A DNA stretch of 42,691 bases from Candidatus Saccharimonadota bacterium (GTDB lineage: Bacteria > Patescibacteriota > Saccharimonadia > Saccharimonadales > Saccharimonadaceae), in NCBI GenBank assembly GCA_027493025.1, contig JAPUDQ010000035.1:1-42691 (forward strand). Direction: 5' to 3'. The notes under the pieces are model-generated. The model searched no databases. It was not told where the DNA came from and was given only the letters and a program-made list of their open reading frames with translations. Position numbers and translations under genes: made by a program. How positions within the stretch are numbered: the first letter of the stretch is position 1; the number at the start of each line of letters is the position of its first letter. Shown here piece after piece: positions 1 through 8,563 of the stretch.

Positions 1-2
1 CC

Positions 3-1012
3 CACTGTCCGGCGTCGTTGTGGGGGGTGGGGAGGCGTGTCATGGGAGGCTCCTTAGTGGGTTATAGTATTGTAGATATGTATTTATTTAAGCATGAAAG
101 GTATGTCGGCACAAGATTCGCTATTTGTTTTAGCTACATTTTTTCTTCGCTTGCGACCGCACAGGCATACCTAGCACTTCCTTCTGATGCCTCATTTATA
201 ACCTGGAATCCAGCCTGGTCCGTTGATCGTGATCTTGAAGATATGTTTGCCAATGAGCTAACCGACAACGATATCCTGGTCCTGCCTGAACGTGACACAC
301 CCTATCTCATTGACTCTTCAGAGGGCTTTCGTGCGTCAGGAGTAAGCGCCGTGACTGGACGCAACGGTAATCTTCAGAACTAATCGGCGCTCAAGAGAAA
401 GTTATTGAGTCCATCCATAGTGATCCCTATTTTGGAAACTTCACCATGCAAGGACGAGATCTATGCGGCGTTGCATATACGGCAATAGCAACCTATTCTA
501 CAGGACGGCAAGTGTTTGAACATCTTGACTTATCTGGTGCTTGGCGTGTCGCGACCTCACCAATCATGATTAATGCATCTCTTGGTGGTAGCGGTGACGC
601 GATGGTTATGACAGAGTCAGTTGCCGGTATGCCGACAATTTGGAATTCTCGAGGTAAACATATATTTCGTAACGTCCATTCACGTTTTCACCGTGGATTT
701 GGTGTCAATCTTGAAAAATGCCAAGCTGGTTTTGAGTTTGAATGACATGGCGGTTCTATTTGGTGCGACTATGACGGCAATGGCGACCGCTTCCCTAAAC
801 TAACTGACCAAGGGGTATATACTATGATGCACATAGGATTATTCTCCGAGGTAGGATCAGCTAAGATAACCCTCCGGGGCGTTGATCTTGATCGTGGCTA
901 CACACCGGGGGCACTCAATATCCAAGGTTATGGCGCCACCCATCAACAAGCGAGTGATATTCAATGTTTCGACGTCAATGGCGTGCCTATTCCCGTAAAG
1001 CTTTATGCTTGA
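3..1012 (+). pseudogene. 3' part of an unrecognised membrane-anchored protein gene, broken by a frameshift and an in-frame TGA
   Basis: The reading frame is already open at the window edge, so the 5' part is missing. It shows one hydrophobic segment (about 109-174) followed by a polar, apparently extracytoplasmic region, and runs to a stop at 381. Coding then resumes one frame over: from 371 the other frame is open to 1012 apart from a single TGA at 743-745. Loss of one T near 369-372 would join the two parts smoothly, restoring Asn-Ser-Ser-Glu. After the TGA the frame continues with Gly-Gly-Ser-Ile-Trp-Cys and then an acidic DYDGNGD stretch that looks like a calcium-binding loop. The last bases overlap the 3' end of the DUF4868 gene on the other strand. 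I do not recognise the family. It is either a decaying gene or an intact one with two sequencing errors near a contig end; the sequence cannot separate these. Confidence 0.55.
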
Positions 1013-2037
1013 TTTTCATCTTGGCCGAGACGTTTCTTGCCTTTGATCTCATATTTATTCCCTGTCATAGGTGACTCCACATAATCGTCATTGAGTAAGT
1101 TGACGAATGTACTTGCATCACGACCATCCATGATGATAATTGCTTCCGCCTCATCTTGCATGAGGTTAAGCTCCATCTCATCCGACTGCTCCATGAGCTT
1201 ATCACTCGGGATAAAGTGCGTCGTATCAAACTTTTGTAATTTATTAACAAGTGTTGGCTTTTCTTTGATCAGACCCTCAAGCGTCATACCCTCAGGTAGA
1301 CTAAGCTTATATTGCGCTTCGATTGCCCGGATTTTTTCCTCAGCGATGGCATGTTTTTTGGCGCTATAGCCAAAGAGACGCTCGAATTTACTCTCCGAAA
1401 ATGCAAAGATTTCATCATCGATGATAAGGACTTGGTTATCTGGCGTCACCCGAAGACCCGCGTCAGCGCTAAATGGACGGAATGATCCCTCATCAAACAT
1501 CCACGCGGTCGCGCCTTTGAGTACCTGCGACTGCGGCAATAGTTTCACGACGTAAAACGGTGAACCATCTGGTATACTAAATTTCGCTACCATGCCTTTG
1601 ACGCGCTTGAACTCGTGATCTCCTTCGGAAAAAATCTCTAGGCTATCGCCGCCATGCATCACTTGTTCCATCACTTCTTGAGCGTGCTGAACATCGTCAA
1701 TATACGTACGAGCAAGGACGTTCTCTTCCGACTCCGCGGCTTCAAAATCTCGGACTTTTAGCCCCATCGCCGCACCTGTCTGTACCTCACTCAAGAGATC
1801 ATAGAGAAATAGTACTTTTAGTTGATTCTTCAGCTCAGCTTGATAATTGGTAGCGTATACCGTGTAGTTTTTGGTAAAAAGATAGAGATCAACCTCTAAT
1901 TTGTCTTTAAGTGCATCGTATTTATTTGCCCACAAAAATATATCAACGGGTTGTTTTTTTGAGTCAACGGACACGTCTTGAGAACTATTTAGTACGGATT
2001 TTTCTGACTGTTTTGGGTGTAAGGTGTTTTCTTCCAT
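1003..2037 (-). CDS. DUF4868 domain protein, KwaB-like (Kiwa anti-phage family)
   Basis: 344 aa, soluble, acidic, no signal peptide or membrane segment. From about residue 150 onward the pattern fits DUF4868: a beta-rich core (FSIPDGSPFYVVKLL), then a hydrophobic IIDDEIFAFSESKFERLF motif followed by a long helix, and a C-terminal LLNDDYVESPMTGNKYEI stretch. DUF4868 is the domain of KwaB, the cytoplasmic partner of the membrane protein KwaA in the Kiwa phage-defence system. The N-terminal 30 residues are polar and probably disordered. The ATG is preceded by a TACACT -10 box 7 nt away and an AGAAGG that could also act as ribosome binding site. The gene directly upstream on the same strand, 21 nt away, encodes a membrane protein, so a two-gene unit is likely. 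The family call is by motif recognition; a role in defence is inferred. Confidence 0.7.
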   Translation of the reverse strand: MEENTLHPKQSEKSVLNSSQDVSVDSKKQPVDIFLWANKYDALKDKLEVDLYLFTKNYTVYATNYQAELKNQLKVLFLYDLLSEVQTGAAMGLKVRDFEAAESEENVLARTYIDDVQHAQEVMEQVMHGGDSLEIFSEGDHEFKRVKGMVAKFSIPDGSPFYVVKLLPQSQVLKGATAWMFDEGSFRPFSADAGLRVTPDNQVLIIDDEIFAFSESKFERLFGYSAKKHAIAEEKIRAIEAQYKLSLPEGMTLEGLIKEKPTLVNKLQKFDTTHFIPSDKLMEQSDEMELNLMQDEAEAIIIMDGRDASTFVNLLNDDYVESPMTGNKYEIKGKKRLGQDENQA

Positions 2038-2044
2038 GCCTTCT

Positions 2045-2050
2045 AGTGTA
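2045..2050 (-). promoter_or_regulatory. -10 box (TACACT) 7 nt before the DUF4868 start
   Basis: On the minus strand TACACT ends 7 nt before the ATG at 2037, the spacing seen at other leaderless-type starts in this window. If active, it would let this gene be transcribed apart from the upstream Excalibur gene. No convincing -35 element was seen. Confidence 0.35.
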
Positions 2051-2058
2051 GCAGAAGA

Positions 2059-2652
2059 CTAGCGCTCACAGGCAACCCCATCCCCATCACGATCAAGTTT
2101 TGGATCATAGGCTGGATCAGTCTTCTCAATATCATAGATACCGGCATTGAAGACCTCCGTGCAATTAGCAAACGTACGCCCATAGGTTGGCTCACTTCGA
2201 GTACGATTCTTGACATTCTCCAAGCTCCCGCGCGTTACCTGACTATCCGTACTATCAACAGGTACCTGCGTATTGACGTAGCCTAGACCGGTGCCGAACC
2301 ATACGACCGTAATAATGCTCAAAACCGCAAACGCTGGACTTTTTTTGAACCCTTCAGGATCACGCACCCACATGATTGCCATAATTGCGAGTGGAATAAC
2401 AGGTAAAACGATGAGCCAAAGTACGTAGCCGATGACAATCCGTTTCACTTTTGACCACTGTTGGTACTTATATTTTGTAAACGGTAGACGTGATAGCAAA
2501 TAGTCTGCACCACGTAAAAACAAACTTTTTTTCTCGCCTGACGTTGTCACATAATTACGAGTACGGGTTGTATCTGCATTCTGCTCAACCGAAACAGCCA
2601 TTTGCGTTGGCTGACGACGGCGTTTCATGGTCTTATGGGTAGGACGATCCAT
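2059..2652 (-). CDS. Two-helix membrane protein with C-terminal Excalibur calcium-binding domain
   Basis: 197 aa. A basic, polar N-terminus of about 70 residues (rich in Arg/Lys/Thr) is followed by two hydrophobic segments, roughly residues 72-95 and 106-128. The C-terminal about 36 residues (CTEVFNAGIYDIEKTDPAYD followed by LDRDGDGVACE) match the Excalibur fold: two cysteines bracketing the region and the DxDxDGxxCE calcium-loop signature. With two membrane passes, N- and C-termini should lie on the same side; if the domain is outside, as is usual for Excalibur, an extra topology element or a signal-anchor/re-entrant arrangement is needed, so topology is unsettled. An AGGAG ribosome binding site precedes the ATG and a TATAAT lies further upstream. 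It is the first gene of a probable pair with the DUF4868 gene 21 nt downstream. Confidence 0.75.
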   Translation of the reverse strand: MDRPTHKTMKRRRQPTQMAVSVEQNADTTRTRNYVTTSGEKKSLFLRGADYLLSRLPFTKYKYQQWSKVKRIVIGYVLWLIVLPVIPLAIMAIMWVRDPEGFKKSPAFAVLSIITVVWFGTGLGYVNTQVPVDSTDSQVTRGSLENVKNRTRSEPTYGRTFANCTEVFNAGIYDIEKTDPAYDPKLDRDGDGVACER

Positions 2653-2719
2653 CTATAAACTCCTCATTATTTGTTGTAATTATAGCATATACAACCCAAA
2701 ATACGTGGTTTTTTCTCTG

Positions 2720-3367
2720 TTAGATATCACGAATCGGATGCATAAGTCGTAGTTCTTCAACCAAGTACGTACCGTTGTCGCTTTCATAGACATATTCCAC
2801 CATATGTCGGGCGCAAAAATAATCACCATTTTCAACAATCTTATAGTAAAGCTGTGCTTCGCGCGCATAATTATCATGAGGGATTGGTCCCGTAAAGACA
2901 CAAAACTCCCGCTCATTACCCGGTGTGAGACGATAATCTAACTCTTTTTTGCCGCCAATCATCGTAATCTTATCCAGCTCTATCTCGACCTCTGATTTGT
3001 TTTCAATATGTGCCCACACTTCACAATGATCACCGCTCACGTGTGTCTGACACCGAGTAACCTCAACTTCAGGGATGATTTTTTTGCCACGGTCATCATG
3101 GATTCCATCTGAAGCAGACTGTGTATTGACAGAAGACTCCTTGGGCGTAGACTTCGCCGACGAGTCCGATGGAAGTGTAATCCCGCCTAACGGCCGATAT
3201 TGCTTAGGATTTTCTGTCTGTATACCGGTATCATCTGGCAATACTGCGTCTTGCCACTCGCCAACATCAGCCCGTGAAGGATTAGGTGTATTTTTTTGTT
3301 CATCACCCGCCTGAAACACCGGCTCTCCGACGATCATCCGTTTTATTGTTGTCCAAAATCCTGCCAT
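2720..3367 (-). CDS. Hypothetical protein with disordered N-half and beta-rich C-half
   Basis: 215 aa; I do not recognise the family. Residues 1-100 are polar and low in hydrophobics (Ser/Asp/Pro-rich linker), while residues about 100-215 look like a compact beta domain with four or more alternating strands and three cysteines. There is no signal peptide or membrane segment. A GAGGTAGAGAA purine run sits just before the ATG and serves as ribosome binding site. It is the first of three minus-strand genes with the Excalibur and DUF4868 proteins, separated from the former by 67 nt holding a TATAAT-like promoter, so it may be its own transcript. Length and composition suggest a cytoplasmic accessory protein; no function can be assigned. 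Confidence 0.7.
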   Translation of the reverse strand: MAGFWTTIKRMIVGEPVFQAGDEQKNTPNPSRADVGEWQDAVLPDDTGIQTENPKQYRPLGGITLPSDSSAKSTPKESSVNTQSASDGIHDDRGKKIIPEVEVTRCQTHVSGDHCEVWAHIENKSEVEIELDKITMIGGKKELDYRLTPGNEREFCVFTGPIPHDNYAREAQLYYKIVENGDYFCARHMVEYVYESDNGTYLVEELRLMHPIRDI

Positions 3368-3419
3368 TTCTCTACCTCGTTTATAGGCTGATAATACGAT
3401 AAATCACCTGTCGGTGCAA

Positions 3420-3839
3420 TTATAGACGTTCACCCGTGCGTGCTCGATTCGCCCATTGATCAGCCAGTTCATTGCCCTCAAGCCCATCATGACCACGCAC
3501 CCATTTGAATGTTGCTCGAGATTGCTTATACTTCTCATAAGCTGCTTGAACGATATCAAGATTCTTAATCTCACCGCCCTTTTTCTTCCAACCGTTCGCC
3601 TCCCAAGCAATTGACCACTTTGTAAGAACATTGATCCAAAATTCACTATCAGTATAAATCTCACATGGCTTACCAGCCGCATACTCTAAAGCCGCAATTA
3701 ATGCCACTCCCTCCATACGGATGTTTGTCGTTACACCAACCTCAGAACCAAGCGCTACAGGTTTCTCCTCATGAATAACGGCATAACCACCTGGACCAGG
3801 GTTGGGGCTCGCACTACCATCCGTATAAAGCTGAATCAC
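3420..3839 (-). CDS. rnhA: Ribonuclease HI
   Basis: 139 aa. Hydrolyses the RNA strand of RNA-DNA hybrids (R-loops, Okazaki primers). The RNase H fold motifs are in order: YTDGSASPNPGPGG with catalytic Asp7, Glu43 in the RMEGVALIAAL helix, Asp64 in IYTDSEFWIN, the flexible-loop His near residue 117 (VRGHDG) and Asp127 in NELADQWA. All four acidic catalytic residues are present. The start codon is GTG at 3837-3839; an AGAGGAA sequence lies 13 nt upstream inside the end of the MMPL gene, whose stop is 5 nt away, so the two are probably co-transcribed. Length is slightly under the E. coli enzyme (155 aa). Confidence 0.95.
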   Translation of the reverse strand: MIQLYTDGSASPNPGPGGYAVIHEEKPVALGSEVGVTTNIRMEGVALIAALEYAAGKPCEIYTDSEFWINVLTKWSIAWEANGWKKKGGEIKNLDIVQAAYEKYKQSRATFKWVRGHDGLEGNELADQWANRARTGERL

Positions 3840-3844
3840 GATAC

Positions 3845-6169
3845 TTATTTTTTCCTCTGTAGCTTAGATGGCCACCAGATAATTGCACCAATATCTCGAA
3901 TAAACGCCGGCACAAGCAATGATCGGACTAGTATCGTATCGAGTAATACGCCGAACGCGACGATAAATGCTAGCTGGAACAAGAACAGAATCGGGATAAC
4001 CGCAAGAGCGGCAAACGTCGCCGCCAGAACAATCCCAGCGCTAGTAATAACACCTCCTGTAACAATGAGTCCGTGCAGTATTCCCTTTGCCGTACCAATA
4101 TTCATCGTTTCTTCACGAACTCGCGTCATCAGGAAAATATTATAATCAATCCCCAGTGCTACCAAGAAAACAAATGCATACAGGATAACCGCCGGATCCG
4201 CACCTGGAAAATGCCAGACATGATTAAATAGAAGTGCCGACACCCCAAGTGCCGCGCCAAACGACAGAACAGTCGTAAGCAGTAAAAATATTGGCGCTAA
4301 AATAGATCGTAGCAACAGCATCAAAATAATCGTAATCGCAGCCAAAATAACCGGAATAATAACCGCCCTGTCCCGAATAGAAGCATCGTTTGTATCAAGT
4401 TGGGCAGCGGTTGTTCCTCCAACTATCGCTGATGAATCTGCCTTATGTGCAGTAGAACGAAGTCGAAGAACCAAATCTTTCGCTTCTTTTGAATCCGGAG
4501 CATAATTTGTCGTCACATACAGCATCACTTTGCCATCAATATTTTTTGGCAAACTATCTTTAAAAGGATAGGCTGCATCAACAATGTTATCGATAGTCGG
4601 TATTTGCGCCCGCGCCTGCTGCATGATAGCTGCCGCAGCCTCAGAGCCATACAATTGTGTCAGTTCTTGTTCTTGTGCGGCAATTTTTTGTTGCGATATA
4701 TCGTATTCTTGCTGAACCTCACTGCGAATAGCATCTTTGACCTTAGACTCATTTTTTCCAACAGGCATCAAGGGTATTTTTTGATCGTCTGTCTGGATTG
4801 CGATTGAAGCAACGTCTTTGTCAGCGTCAAACTTTCGTACAAGCTCGTCGTATTTATAGAAGTTTGCAACTACAAGTACTGGGCTGCCTGAGCCAGCCGG
4901 AAAATGCCGATTGACTATCTCCTGTCCCTCTCTAGCTTCAGAATATCCTAATACAAATTGACTTTGAGCAACGCCATCGGCACGTAGCTGAGTTATACCC
5001 AAGGCCATGATTACCAACCCAAGCGTAGATGCCGTCCAGATTGCTCGAGGACGTTTTTTTACAAAATCCGCCACTTGCCGCCATACGCCACGTTCAATTT
5101 TGCGTTCATGCGCTTTGCGGCTTTTTACATCGGCCTTAGGTGTTACCGGCCAATAGCTCGCTCTGCCAAAAACATACAAAATCACAGGTAAAAATGTTAA
5201 AGCCGCCAGCATTGCCATGAGAATACCAACTGATCCGACAGGGCCTAAGGCCTTGTTAGACGCTAGATCGGACAACAGCATACACAGCAGTCCGACGATC
5301 ACCGTACTACCGCTTGCTAAGATTGGCTCAAAAACACCTTTTAGTGCTGATTGAGTTGCATCCCATTTCGATGATTGACGATAAAGCTCCTCTCGATAGC
5401 GAGCAACATACAAAAGTGAATAGTCAGTCGCCGCACCAATCACTAAGATAAACAAGATACCTTGAACTTGTCCGTTAAGCGTAACCATGCCCGCATTCGC
5501 AAGCTGCCAGACTATAAATATTGATGCCGTTAACGCCGCCATACTCGTAAGCAGTACGACCACTGGAAGCAACAAAGACCTATATACAAACAGCAATATA
5601 ACAAATACTACCGTGAGCGCTACGATGAGCAGGATACCATCAATCCCCGAAAAGGCCTTGTTGATATCTGCTGAGAATCCCGCCGGACCTGTTATTTTAT
5701 AGGTACTATTTTCAAGACCTGCTTTATCAAGTTGCGCCCTAATCTCAGTAAGCAAATCAGGAATATTCTTTTCACTATTGAGCTGAATGATGCCAAAAGC
5801 CGCCTTTGTATCATCTGATACAACTATCGTCGCTGGTTCATGCAAAATTCCAGAGATATCCCGCAATGACTTCAGCCGCTCGTTAGCTATATCCTTTTCC
5901 GTATCAAACACACCATCTTTTGGTGTCATCACAATAATAGCCGGGATTGTTTTCTGCGATTGAAACCGTTTTGCCTCGTCAGCTACTTTAGTGGCCTCGG
6001 CAGATTTCGGCAAAAAAGCGGTAAGATCAAGGTTTGACACTTCATCAATTCTGCCAAAATATGCGCCACCAAACCCCACAATTACTACCCAGCCCACCAT
6101 TAAAAGCGTAGGCACTATACCATGGAGCCATCTCGGTAACCGTTTTTTCATTTGTTTCACTGCCAGCAC
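3845..6169 (-). CDS. MMPL/RND-family membrane transporter
   Basis: 774 aa. MMPL proteins export lipids or hydrophobic compounds using the proton gradient and belong to the RND superfamily. The protein has the expected duplicated plan: one N-terminal helix, a large extracytoplasmic loop (about residues 50-185), a block of five helices (about 185-345), a connecting segment and helix near 375-395, a second large loop (about 400-600), and a final five-helix block (about 610-760). The helix repeat shows the family's GAATDYSLLYVARYREEL motif and its second-half equivalent, ALGIDYNIFLMTRVREE. A TATACT -10 lies 19 nt upstream. The start is ambiguous: GTG at 6169 has AAGAGG only 3 nt before it, GTG at 6160 has a 12-nt spacing, and ATG at 6151 gives a standard basic N-terminus. 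The substrate is unknown. Confidence 0.9.
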   Translation of the reverse strand: MLAVKQMKKRLPRWLHGIVPTLLMVGWVVIVGFGGAYFGRIDEVSNLDLTAFLPKSAEATKVADEAKRFQSQKTIPAIIVMTPKDGVFDTEKDIANERLKSLRDISGILHEPATIVVSDDTKAAFGIIQLNSEKNIPDLLTEIRAQLDKAGLENSTYKITGPAGFSADINKAFSGIDGILLIVALTVVFVILLFVYRSLLLPVVVLLTSMAALTASIFIVWQLANAGMVTLNGQVQGILFILVIGAATDYSLLYVARYREELYRQSSKWDATQSALKGVFEPILASGSTVIVGLLCMLLSDLASNKALGPVGSVGILMAMLAALTFLPVILYVFGRASYWPVTPKADVKSRKAHERKIERGVWRQVADFVKKRPRAIWTASTLGLVIMALGITQLRADGVAQSQFVLGYSEAREGQEIVNRHFPAGSGSPVLVVANFYKYDELVRKFDADKDVASIAIQTDDQKIPLMPVGKNESKVKDAIRSEVQQEYDISQQKIAAQEQELTQLYGSEAAAAIMQQARAQIPTIDNIVDAAYPFKDSLPKNIDGKVMLYVTTNYAPDSKEAKDLVLRLRSTAHKADSSAIVGGTTAAQLDTNDASIRDRAVIIPVILAAITIILMLLLRSILAPIFLLLTTVLSFGAALGVSALLFNHVWHFPGADPAVILYAFVFLVALGIDYNIFLMTRVREETMNIGTAKGILHGLIVTGGVITSAGIVLAATFAALAVIPILFLFQLAFIVAFGVLLDTILVRSLLVPAFIRDIGAIIWWPSKLQRKK

Positions 6170-6227
6170 TGACCTCTTTTCTGTTTAGAGTATAACCGTC
6201 TTACGACATGGTGTACAGCTAAACTAT

Positions 6228-6920
6228 TCAGTTAGGCTTTTCAAGATTCATACTCATCACGCTCAACTCAGGAATATCCGTATCATCAGTCTGCGTCACG
6301 AGATAGACCAGCGTACCAGCAACCCGGACTGGCTCGATTGCTCCAGACATGTCTCTCGTCACCCCGTTTTTTTCAAACAAGCCCGTTTTCATGAGTCCCG
6401 GATATACGCCCGTAACTGCAACACCATACGGCTTAAGTTCCTCGTGCATTGATTTTGTAAATCCTGCGACCGCCCATTTACTGGCGCTGTAAATTGATCG
6501 TTCTAAACGTACTGTTTTAACATCTTGAGAAATGATATTGATAATTCTCCCTTGCCGTCGCTCTTTCATACCGGCTATTACCGCTTTCGTTGCATATATT
6601 GTCCCAAGTACATTCACATCTAACACATCACGAATCGTTTCGGGCGTATTTTCTTCAAGGGTTCCTGATGTCCATGTGCCCGCACAGTTTATGAGGATAT
6701 CAATCGGCGCAACCTTTTCGACACGGGCAATCGCGCTACTGACTTGCTTCCAGCTCGTAACGTCAGCTACGGTACAAAGCGTATCGATTTCCTCCGCAAC
6801 TTCGTTCACCTCTTCTTCATTATTGCCGAGGATAGTTACTTCATGTCCGAGCTTACGCAACATTCGCGCTGTAATTTTGCCGAGTCCATCCGACCCGCCC
6901 GTAATAAGGATATGTTTCAT
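6228..6920 (-). CDS. Short-chain dehydrogenase/reductase (SDR)
   Basis: 230 aa, NAD(P)-dependent oxidoreductase of the classical SDR family. The Rossmann glycine motif TGGSDGLG is at residues 7-14, NCAG at 78-81, the active-site Ser at about 131 (IIS) and the YSASK motif with Tyr144 and Lys148. Two acidic residues follow the first beta-alpha unit rather than a basic one, which does not clearly favour NADPH. Substrate cannot be predicted. The ATG is 7 nt after a TACAAT box, a leaderless arrangement with no ribosome binding site. The gene ends 58 nt before the MMPL start, so the two may be transcribed in line. Confidence 0.92.
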   Translation of the reverse strand: MKHILITGGSDGLGKITARMLRKLGHEVTILGNNEEEVNEVAEEIDTLCTVADVTSWKQVSSAIARVEKVAPIDILINCAGTWTSGTLEENTPETIRDVLDVNVLGTIYATKAVIAGMKERRQGRIINIISQDVKTVRLERSIYSASKWAVAGFTKSMHEELKPYGVAVTGVYPGLMKTGLFEKNGVTRDMSGAIEPVRVAGTLVYLVTQTDDTDIPELSVMSMNLEKPN

Positions 6921-6927
6921 ACCGATT

Positions 6928-6933
6928 ATTGTA
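6928..6933 (-). promoter_or_regulatory. -10 box TACAAT, leaderless-type promoter of the SDR gene
   Basis: TACAAT on the minus strand ends 7 nt before the ATG at 6920. Transcription would start at or next to the A of ATG. No Shine-Dalgarno sequence is present in between. Confidence 0.5.
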
Positions 6934-7008
6934 CCAGCTTATGGTTAATTTGTGAGCAAAATAACGCTAGGTTATTACGTATATCAATTTTAGTCAATCA
7001 AAAATCTG

Positions 7009-8244
7009 TTATATACGATTATAGTTTTCTACGGCACGCAAAGTGGCAATATGATAAGCAGACTGGTCCTGCGGGGTCATTTCTGAAAGCGGTAATTGTT
7101 TATATATCTCAACAGCTTTTTTAGCAACATAGCCTGCGATATACCTTGCCTGAATACTATCATCAGGATTTTTCGTTGATTCTTTCACGATTTTGTAAAG
7201 AAGTTTATTTGTTTCATCCAGACTCCTGAGATCAGATGCGATTTCCAAGTTAGTTCGTACATCAAGCAGCGAACCAAACGCTCGTTCACCTTCGCGACTA
7301 TACGCCAATGATGCCACCGCACGCAATACTGAAAGCATGTCACCCGAACGTTCAAATTTACTGCCTTTTCTCAGTGCAAGATCAAGCGCCATAGCCGCCG
7401 GAACTGCACATTCAGCTGTATCGAGCTTACTAAGAGCCCCTATGAACAACTTTAGGCCATCATCGCTAAAATCATCCAGCGTTTCCAAAGTATATTTGAT
7501 AATACTCTTCGAGAATCTTGCGTCAAATGTCCCTTCTGGCAAATGTCGTACCGCGCTCAAAATATTCGTAACTTCAACAATGTTTGGCTCATCGCGCTCC
7601 GCGACGCGCACAAAGCCATCCATCATAGTAGTTACCACTTGCCGAACTTCAGTTTTTTCATCTGTATTTAATGGAGATTCATGTCTTATTACTTTATCGG
7701 TAAATAGCTTTAGGCCTGTTGCATAGTTTTCCGGACCCTCAAACTTACGACCGCCTTTCGCACGCCGATCACGTATTATAGCTTGAACTTCACCCAAAAA
7801 TTCAAGTGGATCTTCGATATCGCGACTTGCACTCACGATGCGACTATTTGTCGCTACAATATCACGCTCACCAGGTGGTAAATGTGAAACATCGCCTTTT
7901 GATGGCCGTACTTCTGCTCGTCGCCCATTCAATCTAGCGTCAAAGAAATAATCCGCGAATCTGCCAGTTGGTGTGTCATTAATTTCATCAAGCGCAATTT
8001 GACGCTGTTGCTCCCAAAATACCGTATCAACATCATTCCCCTTCAATCTCATAAGCTTAGCGGCAGATTCTCCAAGATGTCGCTCGATATTTTCCCGGCG
8101 CACTCCATACGCTTCGTGGGCATTATCGGCCTCATTAAAGGCATCGTTGCTCGCTTGTCGGAAGCCTGATGAGCATAACATCTCAGCCACTTGACCGGCA
8201 ATTTTACTGTCTTTTTCTGGTGTCTGTTTTAGTGCTTTAGACAT
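7009..8244 (-). CDS. Unrecognised all-helical protein
   Basis: 411 aa; not assigned to a family. It is predicted almost entirely helical, soluble, rich in Ala/Arg/Asp/Glu, with no signal peptide or membrane segment. From about residue 190 the hydrophobic spacing suggests stacked helical pairs of HEAT/ARM type, while residues 1-150 are more polar. There is no ribosome binding site; a TATAAT lies directly against the ATG, which is too close for it to promote this start, so the true promoter or start is uncertain. The C-terminal part (the NKLLYKIVKES region to AVEIYKQL) resembles the end of the unrecognised protein at 17055-17831. It is followed by AT-rich sequence and has its own transcription unit. 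Confidence 0.75.
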   Translation of the reverse strand: MSKALKQTPEKDSKIAGQVAEMLCSSGFRQASNDAFNEADNAHEAYGVRRENIERHLGESAAKLMRLKGNDVDTVFWEQQRQIALDEINDTPTGRFADYFFDARLNGRRAEVRPSKGDVSHLPPGERDIVATNSRIVSASRDIEDPLEFLGEVQAIIRDRRAKGGRKFEGPENYATGLKLFTDKVIRHESPLNTDEKTEVRQVVTTMMDGFVRVAERDEPNIVEVTNILSAVRHLPEGTFDARFSKSIIKYTLETLDDFSDDGLKLFIGALSKLDTAECAVPAAMALDLALRKGSKFERSGDMLSVLRAVASLAYSREGERAFGSLLDVRTNLEIASDLRSLDETNKLLYKIVKESTKNPDDSIQARYIAGYVAKKAVEIYKQLPLSEMTPQDQSAYHIATLRAVENYNRI

Positions 8245-8298
8245 ATTATAACATTAACATTATTTGTACAATAAGTCAATAATATTGATTTATGATAT

Positions 8299-8523
8299 TT
8301 ATATTATTTCTAGTATTTTTCGCGCGAGTTTCGATTCCCATGTTGCAAAACCATGATCATGGAATACATTATAAATCTCAGGTAAGGTTACCTCTGACAT
8401 ACGCTGTCCTGTTTCACGCGAGACAACCTGTCGCACTGCTCGAAGCGTACGACCGCCTAACTCTCTAGGTCGCGAAGTAGGTGGCAAGTGCTCAATGCCA
8501 AATAATAGCTTGTCCTTATCCAT
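8299..8523 (-). CDS. Small hypothetical protein
   Basis: 74 aa, soluble, Arg-rich; family not recognised. It carries a compact helical pattern with an RTLRAVRQVVSRETG stretch and an EIYNVFHDHGF segment, which could be a small DNA- or protein-binding domain, but no defined motif is visible. It has no ribosome binding site; TATAGT abuts the ATG and TAAAAT lies about 13 nt upstream, either of which could be part of its promoter. It sits 40 nt downstream of glyS and 54 nt upstream of the unknown helical protein, all on the minus strand. Confidence 0.6.
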   Translation of the reverse strand: MDKDKLLFGIEHLPPTSRPRELGGRTLRAVRQVVSRETGQRMSEVTLPEIYNVFHDHGFATWESKLARKILEII

Positions 8524-8563
8524 ACTATACCTATATTTTATCTTATTATTAGGCTTTTTACCT

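Noticed and set aside
743-745. In-frame TGA read as glycine or tryptophan (recoded stop)
   Set aside because: RF2 is encoded at 22682-23761, and the kinase (11216) and M16 peptidase (27633) end in TGA, so TGA acts as a stop. A frameshift in the same gene also points to decay or sequencing error.
2059-2652. Calling the Excalibur membrane protein KwaA
   Set aside because: It has only two clear helices and a calcium-binding domain, unlike the four-helix KwaA; only the gene neighbourhood is similar.
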